This document shows, in pieces, positions 7,880 to 14,397 of a stretch of DNA of 15,991 nucleotides. The stretch spans positions 1 through 15,991 of the forward strand of contig DASUKA010000049.1 in NCBI GenBank assembly GCA_036278935.1, given 5' to 3'. The first letter of the stretch is position 1; every line of letters begins with the position of its first letter. This DNA comes from DASSNR01 sp036278935. GTDB taxonomy: Bacteria > Gemmatimonadota > Gemmatimonadetes > Gemmatimonadales > Gemmatimonadaceae. The notes beneath the pieces are model-generated. The model had not been told where the DNA came from, searched no databases, and saw only the letters and a program-made list of their open reading frames with translations. A program made the position numbers and the translations under genes.

Positions 7880-9025
7880 ATGAGCAGCGACAGGCACGAT
7901 CCGGAGCACGTCGAGACCGTGGTGATCGGAGGGGGCCAAGCCGGTCTCTCCGTCGGGTACCATCTCCGCCGCCGCAACAAGCAGTTCGTGATCCTCGAGG
8001 CGCGCTCGCGCGTGGGTGATGTGTGGCGCGAGCGGTGGGATTCACTCCGGCTCTTCACGCCAGCGGTATTCAGCGGCCTCGACGGCATGCGCTTTCCCGC
8101 ACCATCGTATTCGTTCCCGACCAAGGACGAGATGGCGGACTATCTCGAGGCGTACGCGACGCGCTTCGGTCTCCCGGTGCGCACGAGCACGCGCGTGGAG
8201 CGCCTGACGCGAAGCGACGGGCACTACGTGGTCGAGACCGGGACGCAGCGGCTCGTGGCGGACAACGTCGTCGTCGCCATGGCCGACTACCAGCGGCCGA
8301 AGATTCCTTCCTTCTCTCACGAGCTCGACCCGTCGATCGTGCAGATCCACTCCTACGACTACCGCAACCCCGGCCAGCTTCGCGACGGCCCCGTGCTTAT
8401 CATCGGCGCGGGGAACTCGGGGGCGGAGATCGCCAGGGAGCTCGCACCGCATCACGAGGTGTGGCTGTCTGGGCGCGACACAGGGCACATCCCGTTCCGC
8501 ATCGATGGCGTCCCCTCGAAGCTGATCCTCGCCCGCCTGGTGCTCAAGGGCGTCTTCCATCATGTGCTGACGGTCGAGACACCGATAGGTCGCAAGGCGC
8601 GCCCGAAGATGCTGCACAAGGGTGGGCCGCTCATCCGCGTCAAGTCGCGCGACCTGGAGCGCGCCGGCGTGCGGCGTGTGCCGAAGACCACGGGGGTGAG
8701 CGCCGGCGCACCGGTGCTGGACGACGGGCGGCGGGTGGAGGTGGCGAACATCGTCTGGTGCACCGGCTTCCACTCGGGCTTCGAGTGGATCGAGCTGCCG
8801 ATCTTCAGCAACGGCGACCCGGTGCATCGCAGCGGCGCGGTGCCGGAGTATACGGGGCTCTACTTCGTCGGGCTGTTCTTTCTGCACGCGCTGTCGTCGG
8901 CGATGATCCACGGCGTGGGGCGCGATGCCGAACGCGTGGCGCGGATGATCGCGCGGGCGCGGCCGAGAGGGAATGGTGAGGCGGCAGTCCGGTCGTTCGC
9001 GGGAGCGGCTGGCGTGAGTGCGTGA
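7880..9025 (+). CDS. FAD/NAD(P)-dependent flavoprotein monooxygenase (YUCCA/CzcO-like)
   Basis: A 381-residue single-component flavoprotein of the FMO/CzcO type. The FAD-binding Rossmann motif is at the N-terminus (VVIGGGQAGLSVGYHL, glycines 17-22) with the acidic end of beta-2 at VILEAR. It is followed by GDVWRERWDSLRLFTPAVFS, which is typical of YUCCA-like enzymes. The NADPH-binding motif LIIGAGNSGAEIA (glycines 176, 178, 181) is complete, and IVWCTGF near 291-297 is the usual C-terminal flavin-contact strand. HGVGRDAERVA ends the fold. ATG at 7880 has GGAGGGAG before it, and the length is normal for the family. The substrate is unknown; enzymes of this class oxygenate nitrogen, sulfur or carbonyl compounds. 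It sits 157 bases after the LuxR-type gene on the same strand, and regulation by it is an inference from position only. Confidence 0.93.
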   Translation: MSSDRHDPEHVETVVIGGGQAGLSVGYHLRRRNKQFVILEARSRVGDVWRERWDSLRLFTPAVFSGLDGMRFPAPSYSFPTKDEMADYLEAYATRFGLPVRTSTRVERLTRSDGHYVVETGTQRLVADNVVVAMADYQRPKIPSFSHELDPSIVQIHSYDYRNPGQLRDGPVLIIGAGNSGAEIARELAPHHEVWLSGRDTGHIPFRIDGVPSKLILARLVLKGVFHHVLTVETPIGRKARPKMLHKGGPLIRVKSRDLERAGVRRVPKTTGVSAGAPVLDDGRRVEVANIVWCTGFHSGFEWIELPIFSNGDPVHRSGAVPEYTGLYFVGLFFLHALSSAMIHGVGRDAERVARMIARARPRGNGEAAVRSFAGAAGVSA

Positions 9026-9092
9026 CGCGTGGGGTGTGCGGGCCGACATGAGCCGGCGGGTGCTCGCGATGCCGCCGCCCCGCCTCGCCGCG

Positions 9093-9111
9093 GACGCTGC
9101 ACGCCAGCGTC
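9093..9111. terminator. Candidate hairpin between convergent genes
   Basis: GACGCTG and CAGCGTC form a perfect 7-bp stem with a five-base loop. It lies 68 bases after the flavoprotein stop and overlaps the last bases of the DUF1697 stop codon, so it could serve both converging transcripts. No T-tract follows on either strand, so the call rests on stem and position. Confidence 0.4.
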
Positions 9112-9649
9112 AGCCTCCGTTCGTCGCCGCGCTTCGTAATACCCGCACGACCGCGAGAATGGTGTTCCAATTCCGTGTCGTCACCGGCACACCGAACAGT
9201 TTGTCCATCCGGCCAAGATAGCTGATCGTCCTCATGTGACGGCGGTACAGTCCGAAGACGAAGCGGTCCTTCGACGCGATAACTCGTACGAGCCATTCCT
9301 CGCCCGGCGGAAGTGTGATCGGCATGGACGGCCGGACGTGGCTGGCTCTCGTCAGGATGCTCACGAATCGGACGATGTCAGGGCGTGCCGGCTCCGACCC
9401 AAACGGATTCTCCTTCTCCATGTGGACGAGTTCGCGGCCATCGCAGAGCACAACCTCCGCCTCGAACGGGAGCTTTCGGAGCAGCTCGGCACGAAACGTC
9501 GCTCGAGATCCCGGCTGGCGAACGACGAATGTGCCTACCGCACCCACGTTCACGACGTCATAGTTGCGCAGTTCTCTCGCGACAGCGCTCGGGCGAAATG
9601 TCCGGTGTCCGCCAACATTGACGCCTCGGAGGAAGGCAACGAGAGCCAT
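9110..9649 (-). CDS. DUF1697 domain protein
   Basis: A 179-residue cytoplasmic protein whose opening MALVAFLRGVNVGGHRTF is the DUF1697 hallmark. NVGAVGTFVV corresponds to the family's second conserved strand, usually seen as (S)GN(V/T)xF. The closing RNWNTILAVVRVL matches the typical family end (T-R-N-W-x-T). Full length for the family. The biochemical role of DUF1697 proteins is not established. The ATG at 9649 begins exactly at the conserved N-terminus; only a weak GGTGATCC precedes it. It is convergent with the flavoprotein gene and stands alone, with about 300 bases of apparently empty DNA upstream. Confidence 0.9.
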   Translation of the reverse strand: MALVAFLRGVNVGGHRTFRPSAVARELRNYDVVNVGAVGTFVVRQPGSRATFRAELLRKLPFEAEVVLCDGRELVHMEKENPFGSEPARPDIVRFVSILTRASHVRPSMPITLPPGEEWLVRVIASKDRFVFGLYRRHMRTISYLGRMDKLFGVPVTTRNWNTILAVVRVLRSAATNGG

Positions 9650-9952
9650 ATCGGGATCACCGGGAAGAGGATGGGCGCAGAAGCCAGCCGGCGAGGCGCG
9701 GTTGCATCATCTGTACGGTGCCGAACGATCCGTGCACGCGCCCAGAACCAGCAAGGGCGAGGCGCACAACAGCACACGCGATGGAAGGATCGGCCTGGGA
9801 TTCCGCCGGTGTCGCATCGCCACCTCGACTGGAGAATGGAGGGCGCCGTCAGCCGGCAACAACACCGGTGCGCGCCCGGATACGCCGACGTTCCTTCGAT
9901 CGCCATTGTACGTGCCGCGCAGCCCGCATGAGACGGCACCGGACCGCCGGAA
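9650..9952. other. Intergenic region upstream of the DUF1697 gene
   Basis: About 300 bases without a gene that I can support. Open frames on both strands are rich in arginine, cysteine, histidine and proline and match no family I know. There is a TACAAT on the minus strand at 9905-9910, but without a matching upstream hexamer and too far from the next gene. The region may hold the DUF1697 promoter and the end of the AhpD-like transcript. Confidence 0.4.
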
Positions 9953-10537
9953 TCATCGAGACCCATAACCGCGCTTGAGCAGCATCACGCCGGCACGATC
10001 GAACTCCTCCTCCGTCGGCATCGCGAAGTCGAGGGCATCGGCGTAGCGCGTGATGATGTTGAACAGCGATGCGACGGCAATAGCATCCGTCAGGGCCGCG
10101 GCGCTCACTCCGGCGCGCAGCACGGCGCGTGCATCGTCCGGTGTCAGCTCCCAGGGGCGCACGGTCATCTTCTCCAGGAAGGCGAGCGTCGCCTTGAGAC
10201 CATCCGCGATCGGCGCGGCCCGAAAATCCGCCAGGGCGCGGTCGACTGAGGTACGCGGAAGTTGCTTCGCCGCAATGGCGCTGTGCGCGCTCACGCAGAA
10301 GGTGCAGGCATTCCACTTCGCGACCATCGCCGCCATCAGCTCGCGTTCGCCGATCGTCCACGGGCTCGGCCCACGCATCGCCGCCTGCGTCCAGGCACCC
10401 AGCGGCCCGCCGAAATCCTTGTGGTAGAAGGCCACGCGAGCGGCATCCGGGAGCCGCATCCGCGTGACCATCGAGATGAAGCGGATGAGCAGACGGTTGC
10501 CGACGCCGTCGCCACGCTCGACCTCACGCAGGCGCAT
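9953..10537 (-). CDS. AhpD-like carboxymuconolactone decarboxylase family protein
   Basis: A 194-residue all-helical protein of the CMD/AhpD family. The active-site pattern is intact: E66, C78-T-F-C81 and H85, within ELMAAMVAKWNACTFCVSAH. The spacing is the same as in mycobacterial AhpD (Glu118, Cys130, Cys133, His137), so a thiol-based peroxidase or disulfide reductase activity is likely. The later segment ALTDAIAVASLFNIITRYADAL is typical of the peroxidase-related branch. The ATG at 10537 has GGAGGAGG seven bases upstream. The open frame runs further back, but only through the end of the preceding gene. It overlaps the upstream 112-residue gene by 14 bases, so the two are translationally coupled. 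No peroxiredoxin (AhpC) gene is nearby, which suggests a stand-alone antioxidant or detoxification role. Confidence 0.92.
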   Translation of the reverse strand: MRLREVERGDGVGNRLLIRFISMVTRMRLPDAARVAFYHKDFGGPLGAWTQAAMRGPSPWTIGERELMAAMVAKWNACTFCVSAHSAIAAKQLPRTSVDRALADFRAAPIADGLKATLAFLEKMTVRPWELTPDDARAVLRAGVSAAALTDAIAVASLFNIITRYADALDFAMPTEEEFDRAGVMLLKRGYGSR

Positions 10538-10862
10538 CGGTGACCTCCTCCAGTGCCTTGATCGCTCGTTCCCAGCGGAGCAGGCCGGCACCGACTGACG
10601 CGGCGAAGATCACTTCGAACGCGGCCTTCTCGCTCTGTGTCCCCTGGAGAACGTTCGCGACGTGAGCGTCCGTTGTGCGGCAGGCGGCGTCGCCGATCTG
10701 CCGGGCGAGCTCGTCGTAGGGCGGTTCCGCCGGCGGGCCACCCGCGGCACTCGCTGCCGCCGCCCGGCGAAGGGCCGGGTCTGACCGACCCGGCCCTTCG
10801 AGCACGCGACGCCGGAGGGCTTCAGCCAGCGCACGATGGTCGGGTTGGACAGAGGTCTTCAT
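10524..10862 (-). CDS. Protein of unknown function, partner of the AhpD-like protein
   Basis: A 112-residue soluble protein that I do not recognise. It begins with a charged helix (HRALAEALRRRVLEGPG), has an alanine- and glycine-rich linker (AAAASAAGGPPAEPPYDEL), and ends with helices DAHVANVLQGTQSEKAAFEV and AASVGAGLLRWERAIKALEE. No signal peptide, membrane helix, cysteine pair or metal motif is seen, only one cysteine. The ATG at 10862 has GAGGAG nine bases before it, and the reading frame shows the same codon preference as its neighbours. The 14-base overlap with the AhpD-like gene suggests that the two proteins are made in similar amounts and work together, perhaps as a complex or as redox enzyme and assembly partner. 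Its 5' third contains a very strong 14-bp hairpin. Confident it is a gene, not of its role. Confidence 0.75.
   Translation of the reverse strand: MKTSVQPDHRALAEALRRRVLEGPGRSDPALRRAAAASAAGGPPAEPPYDELARQIGDAACRTTDAHVANVLQGTQSEKAAFEVIFAASVGAGLLRWERAIKALEEVTDAPA
10768..10800. repeat. Perfect 14-bp inverted repeat inside a coding region
   Basis: The arms CGAAGGGCCGGGTC and GACCCGGCCCTTCG are exact complements around the five-base loop TGACC. The hairpin covers codons for the residues LEGPGRSDPALR of the 112-residue protein. In RNA it would be very stable on either strand. It has the shape of a terminator or attenuator stem but no T-tract. Confidence 0.85.
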
Positions 10863-10909
10863 CGGTGGCGCTCCTCAATCGGGCGTGGCTGGCCGGCGAC
10901 GCCCGGCGT

Positions 10910-10932
10910 TCGCCGCGCGCGCCCCGCGGCGA
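10910..10932 (-). terminator. Candidate terminator after the SRPBCC gene
   Basis: TCGCCGCG and CGCGGCGA form an 8-bp stem with a seven-base loop, eight bases beyond the SRPBCC stop codon on the minus strand and before the next gene. No T-tract follows. GC-only stems are frequent in this composition, so confidence is moderate to low. Confidence 0.4.
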
Positions 10933-10939
10933 GCACGGC

Positions 10940-11419
10940 TCAGTCCTTCAGAAGGCCACCGAACCGCTGGAGGTAGAGCGGCCAGCCGTCCTTGCCCGCG
11001 ATGCCGTCGCGCAGCGACTCCCACCCCTCGCCGTGGCGGTCGAGGTTGCGGTGCTCGAGCTCCACCCGCGTCCGCTCAGGTGACTCCGCGACGAAGCGGA
11101 CTTCGACCTCGCTGGTTTTCTCGGGATCCGTTTCGATCTGCCAGTGCGGGCTGATGTCCCAACTGAACACGACCCGATGCGGCGGCTCGTAGGCGAGCAC
11201 GCGCGCCCAATGGCATTCGCTTCCATCCACCCCACGATCATAGATGTGCCCGCCCACGCGCGGCTCGAAGACGGTCTCGGCGATGTCGACGCCGAGCAAG
11301 TTGTGCTCGCGTGGCTTGATCCGATCGAACTGCTCCGTGAAGACTCGGAACGCCCGCTCGACGGATGCCGCAACGACGATCTGCATCCGAACGGACGTGT
11401 CCTGCGCCTGCGTGGTCAT
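10940..11419 (-). CDS. SRPBCC (AHSA1/START-like) protein
   Basis: A 159-residue protein of the AHSA1/SRPBCC fold, a helix-grip cavity that binds hydrophobic ligands. Recognisable elements are IVVAASVERAFRVFTEQFD at the start, the strand FEPRVGGHIYDRGVDG, the core VLAYEPPHRVVFSWDISP, and the C-terminal helix GKDGWPLYLQRFGGLL. Length and order are normal for the family. Its ATG overlaps the stop of the ArsR-type gene in an ATGA, so it is translated from the same message. ArsR plus AHSA1-type pairs are common. In such pairs the SRPBCC protein is thought to bind or sequester a small hydrophobic molecule, but the ligand here is unknown and no enzyme activity should be assumed. Confidence 0.93.
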   Translation of the reverse strand: MTTQAQDTSVRMQIVVAASVERAFRVFTEQFDRIKPREHNLLGVDIAETVFEPRVGGHIYDRGVDGSECHWARVLAYEPPHRVVFSWDISPHWQIETDPEKTSEVEVRFVAESPERTRVELEHRNLDRHGEGWESLRDGIAGKDGWPLYLQRFGGLLKD

Positions 11420-11736
11420 GAGGGCCTCTCCGGTTGGTGTTCGACGACTTCCTTGTAGCTCGACAGGACGTTACGCCAGAACCGGTCGAGCTGGGCGCGC
11501 AGGGCGTTCAGGCCGTCCGGGTTGACGCGGTAGATGCGGCGAGTGCCGGCGGGCCGGTCGAGCACCAGCCCCGCGTCCTTCAGCACCTTGAGGTGCTGGG
11601 ACACCGCCGGGCGGCTGACCGGCAGCTCGGCGGCGAGCTCACCGACCGAGCGCGGGCGGCGCGCGAGGCGCTCGAAGATCGAGCGCCTCGTTCGGTCGCC
11701 CAGGGCGGTCCAGCTATCGACTCGGTAAGTAACCAT
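11416..11736 (-). CDS. ArsR family transcriptional regulator
   Basis: A 106-residue winged-helix repressor. The sequence opens with SWTALGDRTRRSIFERLA, the signature of ArsR-type regulators paired with SRPBCC proteins. The helix-turn-helix is VGELAAELPVSRPAVSQHLK (about residues 31-50) and the wing is RPAGTRRIYRVNPDGL. There is no cysteine in the protein, so it cannot be a classical arsenic- or metal-sensing member; an organic or protein ligand is more likely. ATG at 11736 gives the standard length; the frame is open further up but that extension has no family features. No Shine-Dalgarno precedes this ATG, which fits the leaderless promoter described separately. A dyad over that promoter and a further half-site within the first codons suggest autoregulation. 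Confidence 0.93.
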   Translation of the reverse strand: MVTYRVDSWTALGDRTRRSIFERLARRPRSVGELAAELPVSRPAVSQHLKVLKDAGLVLDRPAGTRRIYRVNPDGLNALRAQLDRFWRNVLSSYKEVVEHQPERPS

Positions 11737-11772
11737 TGACGGTAAGTTATTGCTTACCGCTGCTGGCGTCAA
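11724..11772 (-). promoter_or_regulatory. Leaderless promoter with operator for the ArsR-SRPBCC operon
   Basis: On the minus strand, TTGACG (11767-11772) and TAACTT (11744-11749) are separated by exactly 17 bases. The -10 box ends seven bases before the ATG at 11736, so transcription would start at or next to the start codon; no ribosome-binding site is present, in agreement. The dyad CGGTAAGTTATTGCTTACCG (11740-11759) has perfect 7-bp arms and covers the -10 box and part of the spacer. A third GGTAAG half-site at 11724-11729 lies in the first codons of the gene. Repression by the ArsR-type protein is an inference. Confidence 0.6.
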
Positions 11773-11816
11773 GCGGACGGGGCGAGGTGCATTGGTCAGG
11801 TGGCCTTCATCCCCCG

Positions 11817-12599
11817 TTATGTCCCTCGCCACGGAGGCACCAGTTGCTGCTGGACGAACTCGATGAAACGCGCGATCCGCGGCAGTGGCAGACGACTCGC
11901 CTCCCTCCGGTCGCTCGCCACCGCCGCGCGAACCAGTGAGTGCCACCGGCTCGGCAGCGCCCGCAACGCCCACGTCGCAGCCCGCCGCTTGGAGACAACA
12001 TCACCCGTGCGGTGGGTGTAGAGAATGCGGCACAGGGTGAGCACAGCGTACGCGCGGTAGAACCGCTGGCCGCGCCACCGGCTCGCGGGATCGGTGATCT
12101 CCGCGCGCAGATACGCGACCTCGCGGACGAGGGCGTCGAACATCGCGCGCTCGGTGATGGGCGGGAGGAACGTCTCGGGCGCCAGCCCGATGAGCGTGAC
12201 GCCCGTCTCGAGCACGTTCCGCCAGATGATCGGATTGCCATCCGACCCGCATCGCGTCAGGGTACCGAACTGATAGAGCGCGCCACGCGTGTCCGTTCGG
12301 AGCAGACGGCCTCGCACCAGGAACTGCATCTGCAGGCGGCGGATCCAGTCATCGGACTCGGCGGCCTGAGCAAGCCACGCGTCCAGCGCGCGAAAGTGGG
12401 CATCGGTCAGGTCACGCCGAACGACGACGATGCAATCCACGTCGCTGCGTGCCGGGTCGAACGCTCCCTGCGTGAGCGACCCATAGAGGTATGCCCCCAC
12501 GAGACTGGAGCCCAGGATCTGGTCGAGGGCCGCGGTGAGGGCGCGTAGTGTAGCGGCGAGCCGATGCGGCACGGACCGACGATGTCCGCGCTGAGCCAT
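11817..12599 (-). CDS. AadA-like nucleotidyltransferase (Pol-beta fold)
   Basis: A 260-residue nucleotidyltransferase. The Pol-beta signature is intact: YLYGSLTQGAFDPARSDVDC, with G40-S41 and the metal-binding D53 and D55, in the same arrangement as aminoglycoside adenylyltransferases. The C-terminal half is helical (YRAYAVLTLCRILYTHRTG, SKRRAATWALRALP), as in the DUF4111/AadA C-terminal domain that positions the acceptor. The length fits that group. It may adenylylate a small molecule such as an aminoglycoside, but many relatives have no known acceptor. The ATG is separated by one base from the stop of the glutaminyl cyclase gene (TAG-G-ATG), so translation is probably coupled. A role linked to its neighbour is possible but unproven. 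Confidence 0.88.
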   Translation of the reverse strand: MAQRGHRRSVPHRLAATLRALTAALDQILGSSLVGAYLYGSLTQGAFDPARSDVDCIVVVRRDLTDAHFRALDAWLAQAAESDDWIRRLQMQFLVRGRLLRTDTRGALYQFGTLTRCGSDGNPIIWRNVLETGVTLIGLAPETFLPPITERAMFDALVREVAYLRAEITDPASRWRGQRFYRAYAVLTLCRILYTHRTGDVVSKRRAATWALRALPSRWHSLVRAAVASDRREASRLPLPRIARFIEFVQQQLVPPWRGT

Positions 12600-12600
12600 C

Positions 12601-13392
12601 CTACCGCCGCGCCTGCAGCGAGCGCAGCTGGACCTCGAACAGAACGGGCCACAGCTTGCCCGTCAGCAACAGCTGACTACCGTCCGGCGCGAGCGCGATG
12701 CCATTCATGACGTCCGCCGCGGGGGAGCGATCCGGATAGAGGTCGCTGAAGTCGAGCGCTTCGCGCACGACGCCCGTAGCAGGATCGATCCGGACCACCC
12801 AGTTGGTCTGGTAGACGTTGGCGAGCACCTCGCCATTGACGTACTCCAATTCGTTCAGCTGGTAGAGGGGCGCGTCCTTGTAGCGGACGTGCACAACGCG
12901 CTGCACCTGAAAGGTCGCTGGTGACATGATGCGCAGCGAATCGGAGCCGTCGCTCATGATCAGGCTCGTTCCATCGGTCGCGAGGCCCCATCCTTCCCCT
13001 GGATAGTGCACTGAATCGCGGAGGGTGAGCGTGGCGGCATCGTACACGTACGCCACTCCGGCCTGCCATGTGAGTTGATACAGGCGGCCGTCCAACAGCG
13101 CGAGTCCTTCGCCGAACCGGTCTGGCGCGAGCGCTCGCGACGCCAGCACTCGGCCCGAACGAAGATCGACGCGTCGCAACTCGGAGTGCCCGCGCAGCCC
13201 CGTGCTCTCGAACAGCACGCTGTCGGCCCACAGCAGACCCTGCGTGTAGGCGGTCGGATCGTGCGGAAAATGGGCCGTCACATCGTAGGCGGCAGGCTGG
13301 TGGTGCTCCATACCGCCGCACGCGGCGAGCACGAGACTCGTCAGAAGTGCGGTGAGCGAGCCGAGGACGAGGCGTCGGAATGAGAAGGACAT
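12601..13392 (-). CDS. Glutaminyl-peptide cyclotransferase, lipoprotein
   Basis: A 263-residue enzyme that cyclises N-terminal glutamine of peptides to pyroglutamate, of the plant/bacterial beta-propeller type. The N-terminus is a lipoprotein signal peptide with the lipobox VLAAC, so the mature protein starts at C25 and is anchored at the cell envelope. Family hallmarks are present in order: DPTAYTQGLLW, SVLFESTGLRGHSELRRVDL, EGLALLDGRLYQLTW, GEGWGLATDGTSLIMSDGSD, LNELEYVNGEVLANVYQTNW, VMNGIALAPDG and LLLTGKLWPVLFEV. Length is normal. It acts outside the cytoplasm, probably on exported proteins or peptides. No Shine-Dalgarno of note precedes ATG 13392. It is followed after one base by the nucleotidyltransferase gene, an odd pairing since one protein is extracytoplasmic and the other cytoplasmic. 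Confidence 0.95.
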   Translation of the reverse strand: MSFSFRRLVLGSLTALLTSLVLAACGGMEHHQPAAYDVTAHFPHDPTAYTQGLLWADSVLFESTGLRGHSELRRVDLRSGRVLASRALAPDRFGEGLALLDGRLYQLTWQAGVAYVYDAATLTLRDSVHYPGEGWGLATDGTSLIMSDGSDSLRIMSPATFQVQRVVHVRYKDAPLYQLNELEYVNGEVLANVYQTNWVVRIDPATGVVREALDFSDLYPDRSPAADVMNGIALAPDGSQLLLTGKLWPVLFEVQLRSLQARR

Positions 13393-13421
13393 GTACGCGA
13401 ACGGTATCGTGATCAGGCGCT

Positions 13422-13461
13422 CCGGTTCAGCGGCCGTGGGCAGCGCTGGCGCCGGAACCGG
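13422..13461 (-). terminator. Weak hairpin between methyltransferase and cyclase genes
   Basis: CCGGTTC and GAACCGG form 7-bp arms with a 26-base interior that can pair further (GC-rich). It follows the methyltransferase stop by 12 bases. The long loop and missing T-tract make it a weak candidate; it may equally be chance. Confidence 0.25.
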
Positions 13462-13473
13462 CTGTTGACTCGC

Positions 13474-14331
13474 TCAGGTAGTCGCGACCAGCAGTTCCTC
13501 TGAATTATCCGGCGGGCGGAGCCCGTCTGTCCTGCCCGCGAAGTAGCGCTGCGCCAGCATGGCGGCCGATACATGCTCCGCTTTCGCGAAGCCAGCGTCG
13601 CGGGCCAGCGCCAGCATCTCCGCCGGGGTGAAGAAGCTGACGAACGGCGTGCCGCTCGCCCGCGCTCCTTCTGCGGCTCGCTCGACTCCGGGACGCACCG
13701 CGGGATCCAGCAGTTCGATCGGGAGCATGAACGACATGACGAGTGTCGAGCCCGGCGCGAGCGCCGCGATCTGGCGCAGCGTCGCCGCGATCGCCTCTCG
13801 GGTGAGATACATGCTGACGCCGGTGGAGGCCACGACCGCCGGCCGTTCCGCATCGAAACCCGCCGCTTGCAGCCGCTCCCACCACGCGTCGCCTGCCTCG
13901 AAGTCCACCGGCACAAGCCGCAGGAAGGATGGGATGCCGCGTCCGACCTCGATCAGGCGCTTGCGCTTCCATTCCTGCGGGCCGGGCTGATCGATCTCGA
14001 ACACCATCAGGCGGGAGGCAAGCTCCGGCCGGCGCTGGGCGAAGGTATCCAGTCCCGCGCCGAGGATGACGTACTGGCCGACGCCACGAGCGGCCTGTTC
14101 CGCGACGAGGTCCTCGACAAAGCGGGCGCGCGCCAGGATGGAGGCGCGGAAGGGGCGCGTGAACGCACTCATGTCGGGGCGATCGCGCCATCCGTCCTCG
14201 GGCGCCGCCAGCTCGAGGCCGACCTCGTCTTCGAAGATGTGCGGGGGTGAATCCGCCTGGACGTGCAGCGCCCGCCACAACGCGGTCCGTACAGCCGTAT
14301 TGTCTGGTGCCACCGCGTGGTTGTCAGGCAT
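13474..14331 (-). CDS. Class I SAM-dependent methyltransferase (TIGR00027/LCM-like)
   Basis: A 285-residue methyltransferase of the leucine carboxyl methyltransferase-like family (TIGR00027, PPM1/LCMT fold). The N-terminus has NTAVRTALWRALHV. RARFVEDLV leads into the SAM-binding loop YVILGAGLDTFAQR (glycine 91, 93; D95), followed by the acidic strand VFEIDQPGPQEWKR (E112, D114) and VASTGVSMYLTREAI. The typical ending FFTPAEMLALARDAGF follows. The family methylates small molecules, often O-methylation of carboxyl or hydroxyl groups; the acceptor here is unknown. ATG at 14331 opens the conserved region. An AT-rich dyad is centred 40 bases upstream. It is 66 bases after the acetyltransferase gene on the same strand. 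Confidence 0.92.
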   Translation of the reverse strand: MPDNHAVAPDNTAVRTALWRALHVQADSPPHIFEDEVGLELAAPEDGWRDRPDMSAFTRPFRASILARARFVEDLVAEQAARGVGQYVILGAGLDTFAQRRPELASRLMVFEIDQPGPQEWKRKRLIEVGRGIPSFLRLVPVDFEAGDAWWERLQAAGFDAERPAVVASTGVSMYLTREAIAATLRQIAALAPGSTLVMSFMLPIELLDPAVRPGVERAAEGARASGTPFVSFFTPAEMLALARDAGFAKAEHVSAAMLAQRYFAGRTDGLRPPDNSEELLVATT

Positions 14332-14361
14332 GATGTGCGCTTCGCTGATGTTCGAGCTGTC

Positions 14362-14381
14362 AGTATTGATGATGCAATACT
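14362..14381. promoter_or_regulatory. AT-rich dyad upstream of the methyltransferase gene
   Basis: AGTATTG and CAATACT are perfect arms separated by six bases, in one of the few AT-rich spots of the window, 30 bases before the methyltransferase ATG. A TetR-like or similar repressor site is plausible, but no such regulator gene is in view. On the minus strand TTGAGG precedes it, yet no well-spaced -10 box follows, so I do not define a promoter. Confidence 0.4.
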
Positions 14382-14397
14382 CCTCAACGCTCGGCTG

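Noticed and set aside
9550..9966. Minus-strand open frame of 138 codons between the AhpD-like and DUF1697 genes
   Set aside because: Cysteine-, arginine- and proline-rich without any recognisable fold, no ribosome-binding site, and it runs into the start of the DUF1697 gene.
11737..11973. Upstream extension of the ArsR-type frame
   Set aside because: No family similarity, and it would run through the promoter and into the nucleotidyltransferase gene end.
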